Shown: positions 26,876 through 37,623 of the stretch, piece by piece
How the letters are laid out: the number at the start of each line of letters is the position of its first letter
Position numbering within the stretch: position 1 is the stretch's first letter
DNA from: DASVWZ01 sp963708575
GTDB taxonomy: Bacteria > Acidobacteriota > Terriglobia > Terriglobales > Acidobacteriaceae
Direction of reading: 5' to 3'
DNA: 64,000 bases
Assembly: GCA_963708575.1 (NCBI GenBank)
Contig: CAVPTB010000003.1
Coordinates: forward strand, 992,001-1,056,000
The notes under the pieces: model-generated
What the model was told of the DNA's origin: nothing
Seen by the model: the letters and a program-made list of their open reading frames with translations, nothing else
Database searches by the model: none
Program-made: the position numbers and the translations under genes

Positions 26876-28577
26876 ATGACCAATGAAGTCATCGCAAATC
26901 CGATTGGTGCACCTTCCGATAACGCGGTTTCATCCACATGCAGTTGGAGATCTTGGACGCTGCGTATAGTGAGCGCCGTTTTTGTACCGGTGCTGGTGCT
27001 TGTAGTAATCGAATTTGCGTTGCGCACGTTTGGTGTCGGATACCCGACTGATCTGCTGGTTCCATGTACAGTGCGAGGCCAGGCTGCTTCCTGCTATAAC
27101 CTCTTTTTTCCTGCTCCGTTTTTTCCTCCCGGCATGATCAAAAGCCCACAGGTGTATGCGGTCCCGGTTGTAAAACCGGCGGGAACATACAGGATTTTCA
27201 TATTAGGAGAGTCTGCGGCGATGGGCGATCCCGATCCGGCTTATGGGTTCAGCCGTTTTCTCGAAGTCATGCTTCGGGAGCGCTTTCCATCTATAAAGTT
27301 CGAAATTGTGAATACCGGTAGCGTGGCCATTAACTCACACGTGTTGTTGCCAATCGCCCGAGGACTGGGGGGCCAGAAGCCAGACATCTTCATTATTTAC
27401 TCAGGGAACAATGAGGTGGTCGGTCCTTATGGGCCGGGGACTGCATTGACTACTTCAGCGATGGGCCTACCGGTCGTTCGAGCGAGCATCTTCCTTCGCT
27501 CAACTCGGATCGGACAACTGCTTACCCGCGTGGGCGCACAAAAGAGGGAATGGGGCGGCATGGAGATGTTTCTTGATAAGCAAGTACGGGCCACCTCTCC
27601 GCTGATGAAGTCTTCGTATTCGAACTTCGAACACAACTTGCGCGACACCGTGCAGATTGCCCGAAAGTCCGGGGCGCGCGTCATTGTCAGCACCGTCGCG
27701 ACAAACCTAAAAGACTGCGGGCCGTTCGCATCGCTGCACCGGGAGGGTCTGACACCTGACGCGCTGAAGTCATGGGAAGCCCTCGTTCAGCAAGGTGCGG
27801 AGTCTGAACGTACCGAATCTTACGCGGAGGCCTTACAAGATTATCTCGCCGCGCAAAAGATCGATGGTGAGTTCGCGGAACTTGAATTCCGAATTGGCCG
27901 GACCTACTTGAGAATGGGAGACTTTGCCCGAGCCCAGCAGCATTTTCTCCGCGCCCGTGAGCTCGATACGCTGCGCTTCCGGGCGGACAGTAAGATCAAC
28001 GACATCAATCGCTCGGTGGCGGCGGCGACGGGCGCCGAACTGGTGGATGCTGAGTCCATCTTCGCAAAGGGGAGCCCTGATGGATTGATAGGCAGCGAAC
28101 TGGTGTACGAGCACGTTCACCTGACGCCGGAAGGCAACTACCTGCTTGCCCGAGCGATGTTCTTACAGATCGCAAGCAAATTGCCGTCGCAGACCGGGCA
28201 CGTTATGGAAGGTGAGGATGTGCTATCGCAGTCGGGAGTGCGAGCACTTGTTGGCGCTTACTCCGCATGATCGTCTTCGCATGACGACGGAGATGCTGCA
28301 GCGATTGCAACGGCCACCATTCACGAATCAACTGACCCACGCCGAGCAGGTGTTGCGGTGGTCGATGCAAGTCGAGACGCCCGATGAAAATCCGAACCAG
28401 ACAGCGGCGGAATATCAGTGGGCCATCCAAAGAAAACCGGACGATCGAATCTTGCACTACAACTTCGGCTTATTTCTGTTCAACTATGACCGCACGGTTG
28501 CGGCGGAGCAGTTGAAGAGGTCGCAGCCTTGGGATGGATTTCCGGTGTTTTCACCGGACGGAACGCCTATCGAATGA
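26876..28577 (+). CDS. Membrane-anchored SGNH-hydrolase-like protein with TPR tail (one frameshift)
   Basis: One N-terminal membrane segment (about 27-47), then an SGNH/GDSL-type domain: block I FILGESAAMGDPD (nucleophile Ser), block III YSGNNEVVGPYG, and block V HVHLTPEGNYLLA near residue 408. TPR-like helices (YAEALQDYLAAQKID, MGDFARAQQHFLRARELD) are inserted before block V. The frame is interrupted near 28241 by one extra G. The corrected frame continues CEHLLALTPHDRLRMTTEML to a TGA at 28575-28577, total ~566 residues. The next gene starts on that stop (ATGA). Family members are often linked to polysaccharide or glycan O-acylation. Specificity is unknown. Confidence 0.75.
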
Positions 28578-30244
28578 GGCCGACTTCGAGTTCGAAACAA
28601 ATCCCGAAGTCAGCGGTTGAGTCGATGGCGGATACAGTACGCCACCAACCGATGCTGTTGGGAGCGCTGCTGATAGCCCTCACTCTGCTCTTGTATGGCC
28701 AAGTCAGGCACCACGAGTTTCTCGCCTTTGATGACAGCGTATATGTGACCCGGAACGTTCACGTCAACACAGGTTTGCATACCAGCAACGTAGTTTGGGC
28801 CTTTATCGGATTTCACGAGGCAAACTGGCACCCGCTCACGTGGCTCTCGCACATGACAGATTGTGAGCTCTTTGGACTGAATTCGGGACCTCATCATCTC
28901 GTGAACATCGCCCTCCATGCCGCCAAGGTTTTGTTGCTTTTGTGGCTGTTGCAAAAAGTCACCGGGTCAATGTGGCGCAGTTTGTTCGTGGCTGCACTTT
29001 TTGCTGTGCATCCGCTGAACGTGGAAACCGTCGCCTGGGTGGCACAACGAAAGAGCTTGCTGAGTACCTTTTTTTCGTTGCTGATGATCGCAGTTTATGG
29101 CTGGTACGTTCGGCGACCTGATTGGAAAAGGTATTCGGTGGTCGCGGGCACCTTTTTGCTGGCGCTGATGTCGAAGCCAATGGCGGTGAGTCTTCCCGTC
29201 ATTTTGTTGCTGATCGACTACTGGCCCTTGCAACGATACGAGGGGGCTCTGTTTCTGCGTCGATGGGGACGGTTGCTGGCTGAGAAGGTGCCACTGTTGC
29301 TGATGAGCGCGGCGAGTTCCGTGGTAACAATGGTCGCACAGCGTTCCGGAGGTGCTGTGGCCGACGCATCGGCATTACCCGTCTCTATACGGCTCGGAAA
29401 TGCCATTCAATCGTATGCGACATATTTAGGAAAGGCTTTCTGGCCCGCTAATCTGGCGGTTTTCTATCCTCACCCTCAATACTTGATAAATTGGTCCGAC
29501 GTTGTCGCAGCGGCAATAATTTTGGCAGTGATAACGGTGGGAGTCCTATTCTTTCACCGGGCTCGGTACCTTGTGGTGGGGTGGTGTCTTTTCATCATCA
29601 CTCTCATTCCAGTGATCGGAATTGTCCAGGTCGGCCGCCAAGCCATGGCCGACCGTTACGCTTATGTTCCTTGTGTCGGTCTTTTTATCATCATTGCATG
29701 GGGGTTGAACGACGTCGTTGGTGCGACCAAAATTTCTCGTTTGGTAGCAGCCGTCGCTGTTTTGTGTGCGTTTGTGGCACTGGGAGTTGCTACTGCCCGT
29801 TACCTGCAATATTGGCAGGACGGGGTGAAGTTGCTTAGTCACGCCGAGACAGTTGCCGGTCGACCCGACCCCGGGCTCGAAGAGTTTCTTGCCGATGAGT
29901 TGGCTTACGCCGGACGATTGAGCGAGGCCTATCAGCATTACGGAGAGGCTTGCATACTGCTTCCAAACAACCCGACCTGTCATTACAACATGGCAGAAAT
30001 CCTATTCACTCGTCATCAACTCCAGGACGCCTTAAACCAGTATCAACTAGCAGGGACTCTGGCCAGCAGTAGGGAAATGGTGATTTCCTCTTTGGTTAAT
30101 TCCAGCGAAATACTAGTCGAACTGGACGATTACCAAGCCGCGGAAGTGAGATTGGCGGCAGCCTTACGATTAGACCCCACGAACAACGCCGCTCTGCGGT
30201 TACAGCAGCGGGCGTTGAAACCGCAGAACAGCCGTCATGAATGA
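28574..30244 (+). CDS. TMTC/PMT-like membrane glycosyltransferase with C-terminal TPRs
   Basis: The start at the ATG overlapping the upstream stop (28574) is preferred over an in-frame ATG at 28529. The ~556-residue product has about ten membrane segments. The GT-C acidic motif is in the first loop (FLAFDDSVYVTRNVHVN). It also carries the family blocks NWHPLTWLSHMTDCELFGL, AVHPLNVETVAWVAQRKSLL and MSKPMAVSLPVILLLIDYW. Three TPRs lie at about 430-545. TMTC-type enzymes transfer a sugar, often mannose, from a lipid carrier to protein Ser/Thr. Coupling to the SGNH-TPR gene suggests the two decorate the same glycan or glycoprotein. Confidence 0.82.
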   Translation: MRPTSSSKQIPKSAVESMADTVRHQPMLLGALLIALTLLLYGQVRHHEFLAFDDSVYVTRNVHVNTGLHTSNVVWAFIGFHEANWHPLTWLSHMTDCELFGLNSGPHHLVNIALHAAKVLLLLWLLQKVTGSMWRSLFVAALFAVHPLNVETVAWVAQRKSLLSTFFSLLMIAVYGWYVRRPDWKRYSVVAGTFLLALMSKPMAVSLPVILLLIDYWPLQRYEGALFLRRWGRLLAEKVPLLLMSAASSVVTMVAQRSGGAVADASALPVSIRLGNAIQSYATYLGKAFWPANLAVFYPHPQYLINWSDVVAAAIILAVITVGVLFFHRARYLVVGWCLFIITLIPVIGIVQVGRQAMADRYAYVPCVGLFIIIAWGLNDVVGATKISRLVAAVAVLCAFVALGVATARYLQYWQDGVKLLSHAETVAGRPDPGLEEFLADELAYAGRLSEAYQHYGEACILLPNNPTCHYNMAEILFTRHQLQDALNQYQLAGTLASSREMVISSLVNSSEILVELDDYQAAEVRLAAALRLDPTNNAALRLQQRALKPQNSRHE

Positions 30245-30292
30245 GGATTAGTCCCCATACGATCTCAACACCTGCGCAACGCCAATAAGAAA

Positions 30293-30312
30293 GCGGCCTC
30301 TTTCGAGGCCGC
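30293..30312 (-). terminator. Hairpin terminator between convergent genes
   Basis: GCGGCCTC and GAGGCCGC pair perfectly around TTTC. Read leftward the stem is followed by TTTCTTATT, so it best serves the TonB-dependent receptor gene, whose stop is at 30345. It lies 48 bases after the stop of the rightward glycosyltransferase and could act in both directions. Confidence 0.7.
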
Positions 30313-30344
30313 CGGCAAAGTTACAGCAGACTCAAGCCTTCTAG

Positions 30345-33300
30345 CTAGAACGTGATTTTGCCATGCACCTGCACCAACCTGCCCTCGACGCCGGCGCCCT
30401 GGAAGGAGCCGTACGGGGTGGCGGGCTGAACAGCCATGCCGGTGCATCCAAATTGCCCGACGCAGAGTTGTCCAAACTGTGAGTTGAAGGTGTATGGGTT
30501 AGGCAAGCCAAAGTTCGGATGGTTGAGGATGTTGAAGAAGCTTCCCCCGAGTTCGAAGCTTACGCGCTCGGTAATCGGGAAACGCTTGTTGATGTTCAGG
30601 TCCGTGTCAAAATATCCAGGACCGCGGAAGCTGTTTCTCCGCATATTTCCCCAAGAAGGCTGGGTACTAACTCCGGTTGTGGAGAAGGCACTCGCTGGAA
30701 CGCACTCGCCCGCAACACCGACGCCAAAGTTTCCTCCCGGCGAGCAATTCACTGATGCCCCACCCAGGTATTGAGCAGGAACCAACGGAATTCCGAGGAG
30801 GCCGTTGTTGAAGTCGACCTGCACCTGTTCACCCTGCGGCGTATAAGGCAAACCGCTATGAGCGAAGAATGTGCCGGCAATCGTCCAACCGCCAATGGTC
30901 TCGTTCAGGAATTTGTTGGACGCCTTGAAGGGCAACTCCCAAACGTAATTGGCGGTAAGGTTGTGCCGTGCATCCGAGTCTGCATTGCTATAGTTCGAGC
31001 AGCGCAAACAGTTCGGATCGATCTGGTACACGACACTTTGGAAGATGTTGAAGGGTGTTCCGGGATTGGTGGTGGTGAGTTCATCCAACGCGTGGGACCA
31101 GGTGTAATTGATGCTGCCCTGGAAGCCATGCGTAAATCTGCGGGTGAACGTAGTGACCAATCCGTCGTAGTTGGAGATACCGACGCTCTGAAGCTCGCGT
31201 ACCGCTCCGAAGCGGGGATCGGTGCCAGACAGTGCGATACCACTGGCTGTCACAGAGCCCTGAGGCAGTTGGTCAAACGGGGTATAGGGAACGACTGGCG
31301 TTCCTAGGTATGTAGTCCCCGTCATGTTAGACGCATTTAGGTTCGCGTTCTGAATGAGAGTGTTGTAGCCATGGGTGCCCACGTAGTCCACGCTCAAAGA
31401 CATTTTGGCGCCGATGGCCTGCTGGATTTCGAAGTTCCACTCCAGATACTTCGGGTTGTTAATTTGATTAGCGATCGAAGTGTAGCTGGGCGGGTGAAGA
31501 ACGGATTGGTGGCAAGAATCGAGTTAGGGTTCCACCACTGTTAAACGCACTCAGGAAAGAAGAATTTGGAGTTCGCTCCGAGGATCGACACGCTGCCGGG
31601 AACGCCGGGTGCCAGTGGGGCACCAATTCCCCCAGGTGTGACCCTGAAGGTATTGGTGAGAGGCGAGTTGCCGATCAACTCATCCATCAACACGCCCTGA
31701 TAGAGATCCGAGAACACGCCGACGCCGCCACGGAGGACGGTGCTGGAGTGACCCATCGGGCTCCAGGTGAAACCGAAGCGGGGTTGCAAAGCCAACTTCT
31801 CGACATTTGGGAAGGCGCTGTGCGTGCCAGCATCGATGACCTGGTTGTAAGGAGTGTTGACGTCGTGCGTTAAACCGGTGAAGGGTGTGGCGAGGCGCGA
31901 GTAGCAATCTTGAGAGCAAATCGGATTGGAGTTGCGATCGCCGCGTAATGCGAGAGTCAGTTTCAGGTTCGGGCTGACGCGGTACTCGTCCTGGAAATAC
32001 AAGCCCAGGCTGTAGAAACCGATTCGAACGTCGCCGTTGGTAGTGTAGGTCTGGGTAAAGGCATCGCCGGCGCTACCGACGACGAGGCCGTTTGTGAAAT
32101 CAGCAAGTGAATTGAACGCCACCCGCCGACAGTACCGGCTTGAGCGTCAAAATCGATGAGGATGTCGCGCCGGACATTCGCTCCCATTTGAAAGTGTGAG
32201 CGCCGCGAGTAATGGACAAGTCATCGGTCAATTGTCCCGTGCTGGAGTTGCGGCCTTGCGGGAAGCCCGTCAGAGCAGAGGAAGTTCCGCCGAGGCTGGA
32301 TAGAGTGCCATGGTTAAATGAGATGGTGCTGTATCCGTTGGCAGCCACGGCGGCAGCGGCCGCCGTCCGGCAGGAAGATCGCCGTGTACCACAGTCCAGA
32401 AAGAATGAAGTTGTTGACCATGTTGGCGGAGAACACGTGGGTTTCGTTGATCTGACCTTCGTACTCCGGCTGAATGCTTCTGGTGCTGAATAGCGCCGGA
32501 TTGATAAGGTCAGTCGAGGTCGGCTGCGATCCATGATCGACTTTGAAGCGGCCGAACAACTTGTCGTTATTGCTGATGTTGTAGTCCGTGCGCTCGGTGA
32601 GCAGCCATTCTTTGTTGTGATTCACGCCCGCGGCTGTGGCCGACATGAGGCAAGGATTCGCGGCCCCGAACGCAATTCCGCCAACCGCTGTCACGTCGCC
32701 GCAATCGCCTCCAGAGACGGGAGTCGCCTGTCCGTAAACCGGCGATCCTTTATAGAGGTTCATTTCTTGCGTGTAGTACGGCAACTGCGCAGACTGGTTA
32801 GCGGCAATATTCGAGAGAATCGCACCAGAGAATGCCGGCGTCGGCAGGAATACCGACTGGACGCTCGGCAGAGCGTAATACAAGCCCTCCTGGTCCACGT
32901 AGAAGAACAACTTGTTCTTCACGATCGGGCCGCCGACAGAACCCGCCCACATATGGTTGACGGCGAAGGGTTGTTGATTCGGTGTTCCGTTTGCGATTTC
33001 GGACTGCTTCTGGAACCAATCATTGGCGTTGAAGCCGCTGCTGTTGTACCAGAATCCGGCATTGCCGTGGAAGGCATTGCTGCCTGACTTGGTGGAGTAG
33101 TCGACCTGGACTCCAGCTTGACGACCATACTGAGCGGTATAGCCGTTGCTCACCACGGCGACTTCTTGAACTTCGTTCTGGCCGAGCAACAAGTTGCTGG
33201 AACCGGAGTTGTTCAGATTCAGGAACGGGTCGTTTTCATCATTGCCGTTCAAGGTAAACAGGTTTGAGGTGGCCGGCAATCCGAAGGCGCTGAAGTTGCC

Positions 33301-33819
33301 GTAGGTGCCGCCGGTATTCATCAGAACGCCGGGTGCAGTCTGGGCGTAACTGGTGATGTCTCCGCCGGGAGCGGGTAGGGCCGTGATTTGGGTTGGGTTA
33401 AAAGTCGTGCTGATGTTGGCATCCTCGGTCTGAAGCAAGGGAGCCTGGCCCGACACTTCAACCGTTTCCGAGGTGTTGCCGACAACAAGTTTAATGTTCG
33501 CGGTCGCAACTTGTCCGAGTGGCACTTCGACGGACTCGTTCAAGGAACGGAATCCAGATTGACTGACGCTGACTGTATACGATCCTGGCTTCAGCAGCGG
33601 AAAGTTATAGAGACCGCTGGAACTGGTGTTGGTTGCTTGGGTTTCTCCCGTCGCGTTGCTCTTCAAACTAACCTTTGCGTTGGGTACGACAGCGCCACTG
33701 GGGTCGGTTACTGTTCCAGAGATGCCACCGGTCACGATGTTCTGTGCAAGCAGAATGCTCGATAGCAAGGTCACTATTGCGAGCAGTGCCAAAAAACTAC
33801 CTGAGGTTTTAAACCGCAT
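30345..33819 (-). CDS. Oar-like TonB-dependent receptor with carboxypeptidase-regulatory domain (about six frameshifts)
   Basis: The start at the ATG at 33819 has GGAGG six bases upstream. Signal peptide near LALLAIVTLLSSILLA, then a CarboxypepD_reg domain (GGISGTVTDPSGAVVPNAKV, about 31-115), then a plug-like region (NSGSSNLLLGQNEVQEVAVV and YGRQAGVQVDYSTKSGSNAF) and a large barrel. Reconstructed length is ~1150 residues, usual for acidobacterial Oar-like receptors, which import large or complex substrates such as glycans. The frame changes near 32365, 32190, 32120, 31545, 31520 and 31495. The parts before and after are intact. The C-terminus GRLVQVHGKITF ends in Phe. No TonB or ExbBD is present here. 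Confidence 0.82.
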
Positions 33820-34328
33820 CACTTTCCTCCGTACTCAAAAAAGTTATTTCCACGGAGTCGCGGATAAAGCCCAACCTTGAGCTTTACTGTTCAGCTAAAC
33901 AATCAACACCTGTTGACTGTCCCAGCTATATGGCACGCCCCCACGCTCCACATAACCCCTGATATGCACAGGGAGGTGTCTTTGCCTGTGCACGTTGTTT
34001 GCCAGCCACCAACTTCGAGAAGGCCACGATAAATTCAACGTGACAAGAAAATTTGCGAGAGTCGGCAACTCTGTTTCTATGAAAAATCATTCGATTGCTT
34101 ACAGGAAGTCGTAACGTAAACCAGCGCCTGTAGCCGCAACTGGCGTGGAGCAACTCTCATGGCAGGAAAATGAAAAGTTTTGTAAAAGAACGTCATTGTT
34201 CGTCTTGCGTATTGCGCCTTGTCGACAAAGCATCGCGCGATTAGCTCTGTGCGCGTAATCATGACAAAAAGTTTGCGGGAGCAGTTTCTTTGTTACGGGC
34301 AACCAGCTCAGCTTTGACGGTAGTTTAT
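33820..34328. other. 509-base intergenic region upstream of the receptor gene
   Basis: No gene. It contains a stem-loop of TGCACAGG (33965-33972) and CCTGTGCA (33985-33992) with a 12-base loop, and otherwise nothing I recognise. It presumably carries the receptor promoter on the minus strand. Confidence 0.45.
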
Positions 34329-35775
34329 CTAGAAGGTGCGGTACATGAACTGGGCTGTGTCGGTACCTTGAGTGAGTGTTACAGCTACGACAAATAGCAG
34401 CGTCATTACGTATAGTGGTGGGATCCAGAACCAGCGCCAGTGCGCGACCAGAGCGATTGCTCCCCCACCCGAAATCTCCCGGGCTTGTTTCTCCGCCGAA
34501 TCGAGCTTGTAGCTCACTAACTGCACAATTACATATGCGATCGCCAGTCCGATCGTTAGAAGATAGAAGCTTCCAGTAAGGAAGTGAGAGGGAAACGTGG
34601 AGGGGGAAATCGCCGCAAGCAGCATCTCGTGGCCTGGTTCGGAGTGTTCGCGCGGAAAAAAATCCAGCCGAAACTGATCAGGGAGATCGTCACGACCCAC
34701 GAAAGGGGCGTCCAAAGGCCGCAGTCGGCGTCCACTCAAACCTGCGCTGCAACGCCTGAACCTGACGATGCAGAACCAGCAGCACTCCGTGATAACAGCC
34801 CCAAAGCACGAATAGCCAACTTGCCTTGTGCCACAATCCGAACAGCACCATCGAAACGACTAAGACCGCGCTTCGCCACCATATCTCGCGCCGCCACACC
34901 GCCAGCGGCAAGAAGACGTAGTCGCGAATCCAGAAGGAGAGCGACATGTGCCAGCGTGTCCAGAAAGCCGAAGGGGTTGTTGACTGAAACGGGCGGCCGA
35001 AGTTCTCCGGTACGGTGAAGCCGAGCACCTGGGCTGCGCCAATTGCAATATGTGAATAACCAGCAAAATCGAAGAAGAGCTGCAATCCGTAACCAAACGC
35101 CAGACACCACACGTCCGGACCGCTCCAATGAGAGATGTGATCGAATCCGCTGTTGATGCCGTCCCCGCCCAAGATGCCCTGCCCCAACAACTTCGCCAAC
35201 TGCATCATCAGAACGCCGATTGCAATTCGGCGAAGCCCGCCACCGATCATGCCCCACGAGGTCGTATTCTCGGATCGAAATTGCGGAAGCATGTCCGGCA
35301 TGCGGCAGATCGGACCGGAGATGGCTACAGGGAAAAACACCATGTAAAGTGCGAACTCTTGGAAGGACGGGTCCAATTCCTCGCCGCGGTACAAATCAAA
35401 TAGGTAGCTCATGGCCTGGAAGGTCCAGAATGAGATCCCGAGTGGCAATGCCAGGTGCGCGAATCTCTGTAGCGAAGGAAAGGGCAGATTGAGAGCGATT
35501 TCCGGAAGGTATTTGAAGCTGCCAAGGAGTCCAAGGTTCACCAAAATTCCCGCCGAAAGCACGAGGGAAGAACTCTTGCGCCGTAGCCATTCGCCGAACA
35601 GGTAGTTCATTACGGTCGAACCGAAGAGAACCGCTGCGAACCAGACTCCCCAAGTGAGGTACAGGGCGTAACTGGCAATCAGAAGAATGGATTGCCGCAG
35701 TGTGCGCGAGCGACTCTTGGCGAAGATCACCGCCCCAATCAGCAGCGCCAGGCTGTATAGGATTCCCTTCAGCAA
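34329..35775 (-). CDS. MBOAT-family membrane O-acyltransferase, AlgI/DltB-like (two frameshifts)
   Basis: A polytopic protein with MBOAT hallmarks: FYLFDLYRG-like SYLFDLYRGEE, the FPVAISGPICRMPDMLPQF re-entrant block, FDFAGYSHIAIGAAQVLGF, RWHMSLSFWIRDYVFLPL, and the catalytic-histidine block LWHKASWLFVLWGCYHGVL. After FEWTPT the annotated frame stops, but sense resumes in the next frame as VVTISLISFGWIFFRANTP (shift near 34705). It resumes again as EMLLAAISPSTFP (shift near 34635), running to a stop at 34329, ~481 residues in all. These proteins move acyl groups across the membrane to polysaccharide or cell-wall acceptors. It is divergent from an acyl-AMP ligase and a carrier protein. Confidence 0.85.
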
Positions 35776-35860
35776 GCTTCCTCACTTTGGTTGGCGGAGC
35801 TTTCCCCACTCGAGTTCCAGCTTCCCCGAAAAGAGTATGTTTGACCCCTTTTTAACTGTC

Positions 35861-35876
35861 TGTGTTTTGGATCACA
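35861..35876. promoter_or_regulatory. CRP/FNR-family operator candidate between MBOAT and acyl-AMP ligase
   Basis: TGTGTTTTGGATCACA fits TGTGA-N6-TCACA with one mismatch (fifth base). It lies 26 bases before the ligase ATG and 86 bases before the MBOAT start, a typical activator distance for the latter. Third occurrence of this motif in the window. Confidence 0.45.
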
Positions 35877-35901
35877 GTCTGCCCTACTGGTAGACATTAC
35901 A

Positions 35902-37623
35902 ATGACCGGCAACGTGGCCCAGTTTCGCACCCTCATCGATGCGCTCGACGCTGCCCCGGGGAGCCGTCCGTTTGTCACCTTTTGGGTTGATGAAGACGAA
36001 TTTGAGACCGTGACTTTCGGTGAGTTTCGTCGGCGAAGTCGCCTGCAAGCCAACGTTCTGCGGGAGGGGGGTGCATCCGTAGGCGATCCGGTGGTCATCA
36101 TCATGCCTCAAGGTATTGAGGCGATGACTATGTTTGTCGGAGCGATGCTGCTCGGCGCGGTACCAGCGTTTCTTGCATATCCCAACTTCAAAGTCGATGC
36201 CACGAAGTACCGGTCGGGTTTGGCGGGGGTGACGGCGAATCTTAAAGCCAAGATCGTAGTAATCGACAGAGACTTCCCCGACGACTTGCTCGGCCACGTT
36301 TCTCTCAGTGGGGGAGCTGTGGTGCTTCGGGACACGGACGGACGGGAGCAGACCGAAGAACAAGAACTTCCCGCGCTACAGATCAATCCAGGGAACGTGG
36401 CTTTCATTCAGCATTCGGCCGGAACTACGGGGCTGCAAAAAGGCGTTGCACTTACCCACCGGGCTGTTCTTCGGCAACTCGAACATCTGTCTCAAGCCCT
36501 GGCGATAGACGGCACAACCGATCGCATTTATAGTTGGCTGCCTCTATACCACGACATGGGATTGATCGCCTGTTTTATGCTGCCGTTGGTTTGCCATGTG
36601 CCGATTGTCATGCAGTCACCGCTAGATTGGGTGATGCATCCCGAGAGCATGCTGCAGGTCCTGACCGACTTCAAGTGCACGCTGGCGTGGCTGCCAAATT
36701 TTGCATTCCAGTTCGTTCCTCGCCGTGTGCCTCGGAATCGCTGGCCTCAGTACGACCTCTCATCCGTGCGAGCGCTAATCAATTGTTCCGAGCCAGTACG
36801 CCAAACCAGCATGAGCGAATTCGAAACCGCTTTCTCGTCTATTGGACTGAGACGCGATGCCATGCACTCTTCTTATGCTATGGCTGAGAATGTTTTCGCA
36901 GTGACCCAGTCCGATATTCATCGCGTATCGGGTCCAACCTGCTTGTGGGCGGATGGACCGGAATTTCGTGGCTCTCATCGTATTGTTCCGATTGACCGGG
37001 GAACCCAAGGATCTGTTTGTTTCGCATCGTCTGGTAAGTTGCTGCCGGATCACGAAATTCGTATCGTGTCGGCTTCCGGAACGATGCTTGCTCCGGATGG
37101 CGTCGGCGAGATTCTGATTAAGAGCGATTGCCTGTTTGACGGATACTATAACCGCCCCGACCTCACAGCCAACGTTTTCGTTGATGGCTGGTATCACACC
37201 GGAGATCTCGGATTTATTATCCAACAGGAACTTTATGTAATAGGACGCAAGAAAGACCTTCTCATCGTGGGCGGCGAAAATATCTACCCGCAAGATATTG
37301 AGGAGCTCGTCGCGGGTCATCCTGCCATTCACGACGGACGGGTGATTGCCCTTGGCATTTACAATCCCGACCTCGGGACAGAAGACCTTATTGTTGTGGC
37401 CGAAGTGGAGCGGGAAGAATCGTTGGCAGACACCGCCGAGATCGAGAAAGAATTACGCGGCCGGATAGTGGCTGGGCTTGGCATTGCGGTACGAACGATA
37501 CTTCTCAAACCTCCACACTGGATCGTCAAAAGTACCGCCGGAAAGGCCGCCCGCTCCACCACGCGGGAAAAGTTGATACTCGAACATCCCGAACTTGATC
37601 GCCAGTTCCAGGAGACGCCGTGA
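35902..37623 (+). CDS. Fatty-acyl-AMP ligase / acyl-activating enzyme
   Basis: A 573-residue ANL-superfamily enzyme. Motifs: the phosphate-binding loop HSAGTTGLQKGVALTHRA (about 172-189, a variant of SGTTGxPKG with Leu-Gln for the usual x-Pro), SWLPLYHDMGL near 212, SSYAMAEN near 322, GWYHTGDLG near 431, the hinge GRKKDLLIVGGENIYPQDIE near 450, and STAGKAARS with the C-terminal lysine near 548. YHDMGL and the overall order resemble fatty-acyl-AMP ligases, which load acyl-AMP onto a carrier rather than CoA. The carrier gene overlaps its stop by four bases (GTGA), supporting direct loading of that protein. Confidence 0.88.
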   Translation: MTGNVAQFRTLIDALDAAPGSRPFVTFWVDEDEFETVTFGEFRRRSRLQANVLREGGASVGDPVVIIMPQGIEAMTMFVGAMLLGAVPAFLAYPNFKVDATKYRSGLAGVTANLKAKIVVIDRDFPDDLLGHVSLSGGAVVLRDTDGREQTEEQELPALQINPGNVAFIQHSAGTTGLQKGVALTHRAVLRQLEHLSQALAIDGTTDRIYSWLPLYHDMGLIACFMLPLVCHVPIVMQSPLDWVMHPESMLQVLTDFKCTLAWLPNFAFQFVPRRVPRNRWPQYDLSSVRALINCSEPVRQTSMSEFETAFSSIGLRRDAMHSSYAMAENVFAVTQSDIHRVSGPTCLWADGPEFRGSHRIVPIDRGTQGSVCFASSGKLLPDHEIRIVSASGTMLAPDGVGEILIKSDCLFDGYYNRPDLTANVFVDGWYHTGDLGFIIQQELYVIGRKKDLLIVGGENIYPQDIEELVAGHPAIHDGRVIALGIYNPDLGTEDLIVVAEVEREESLADTAEIEKELRGRIVAGLGIAVRTILLKPPHWIVKSTAGKAARSTTREKLILEHPELDRQFQETP

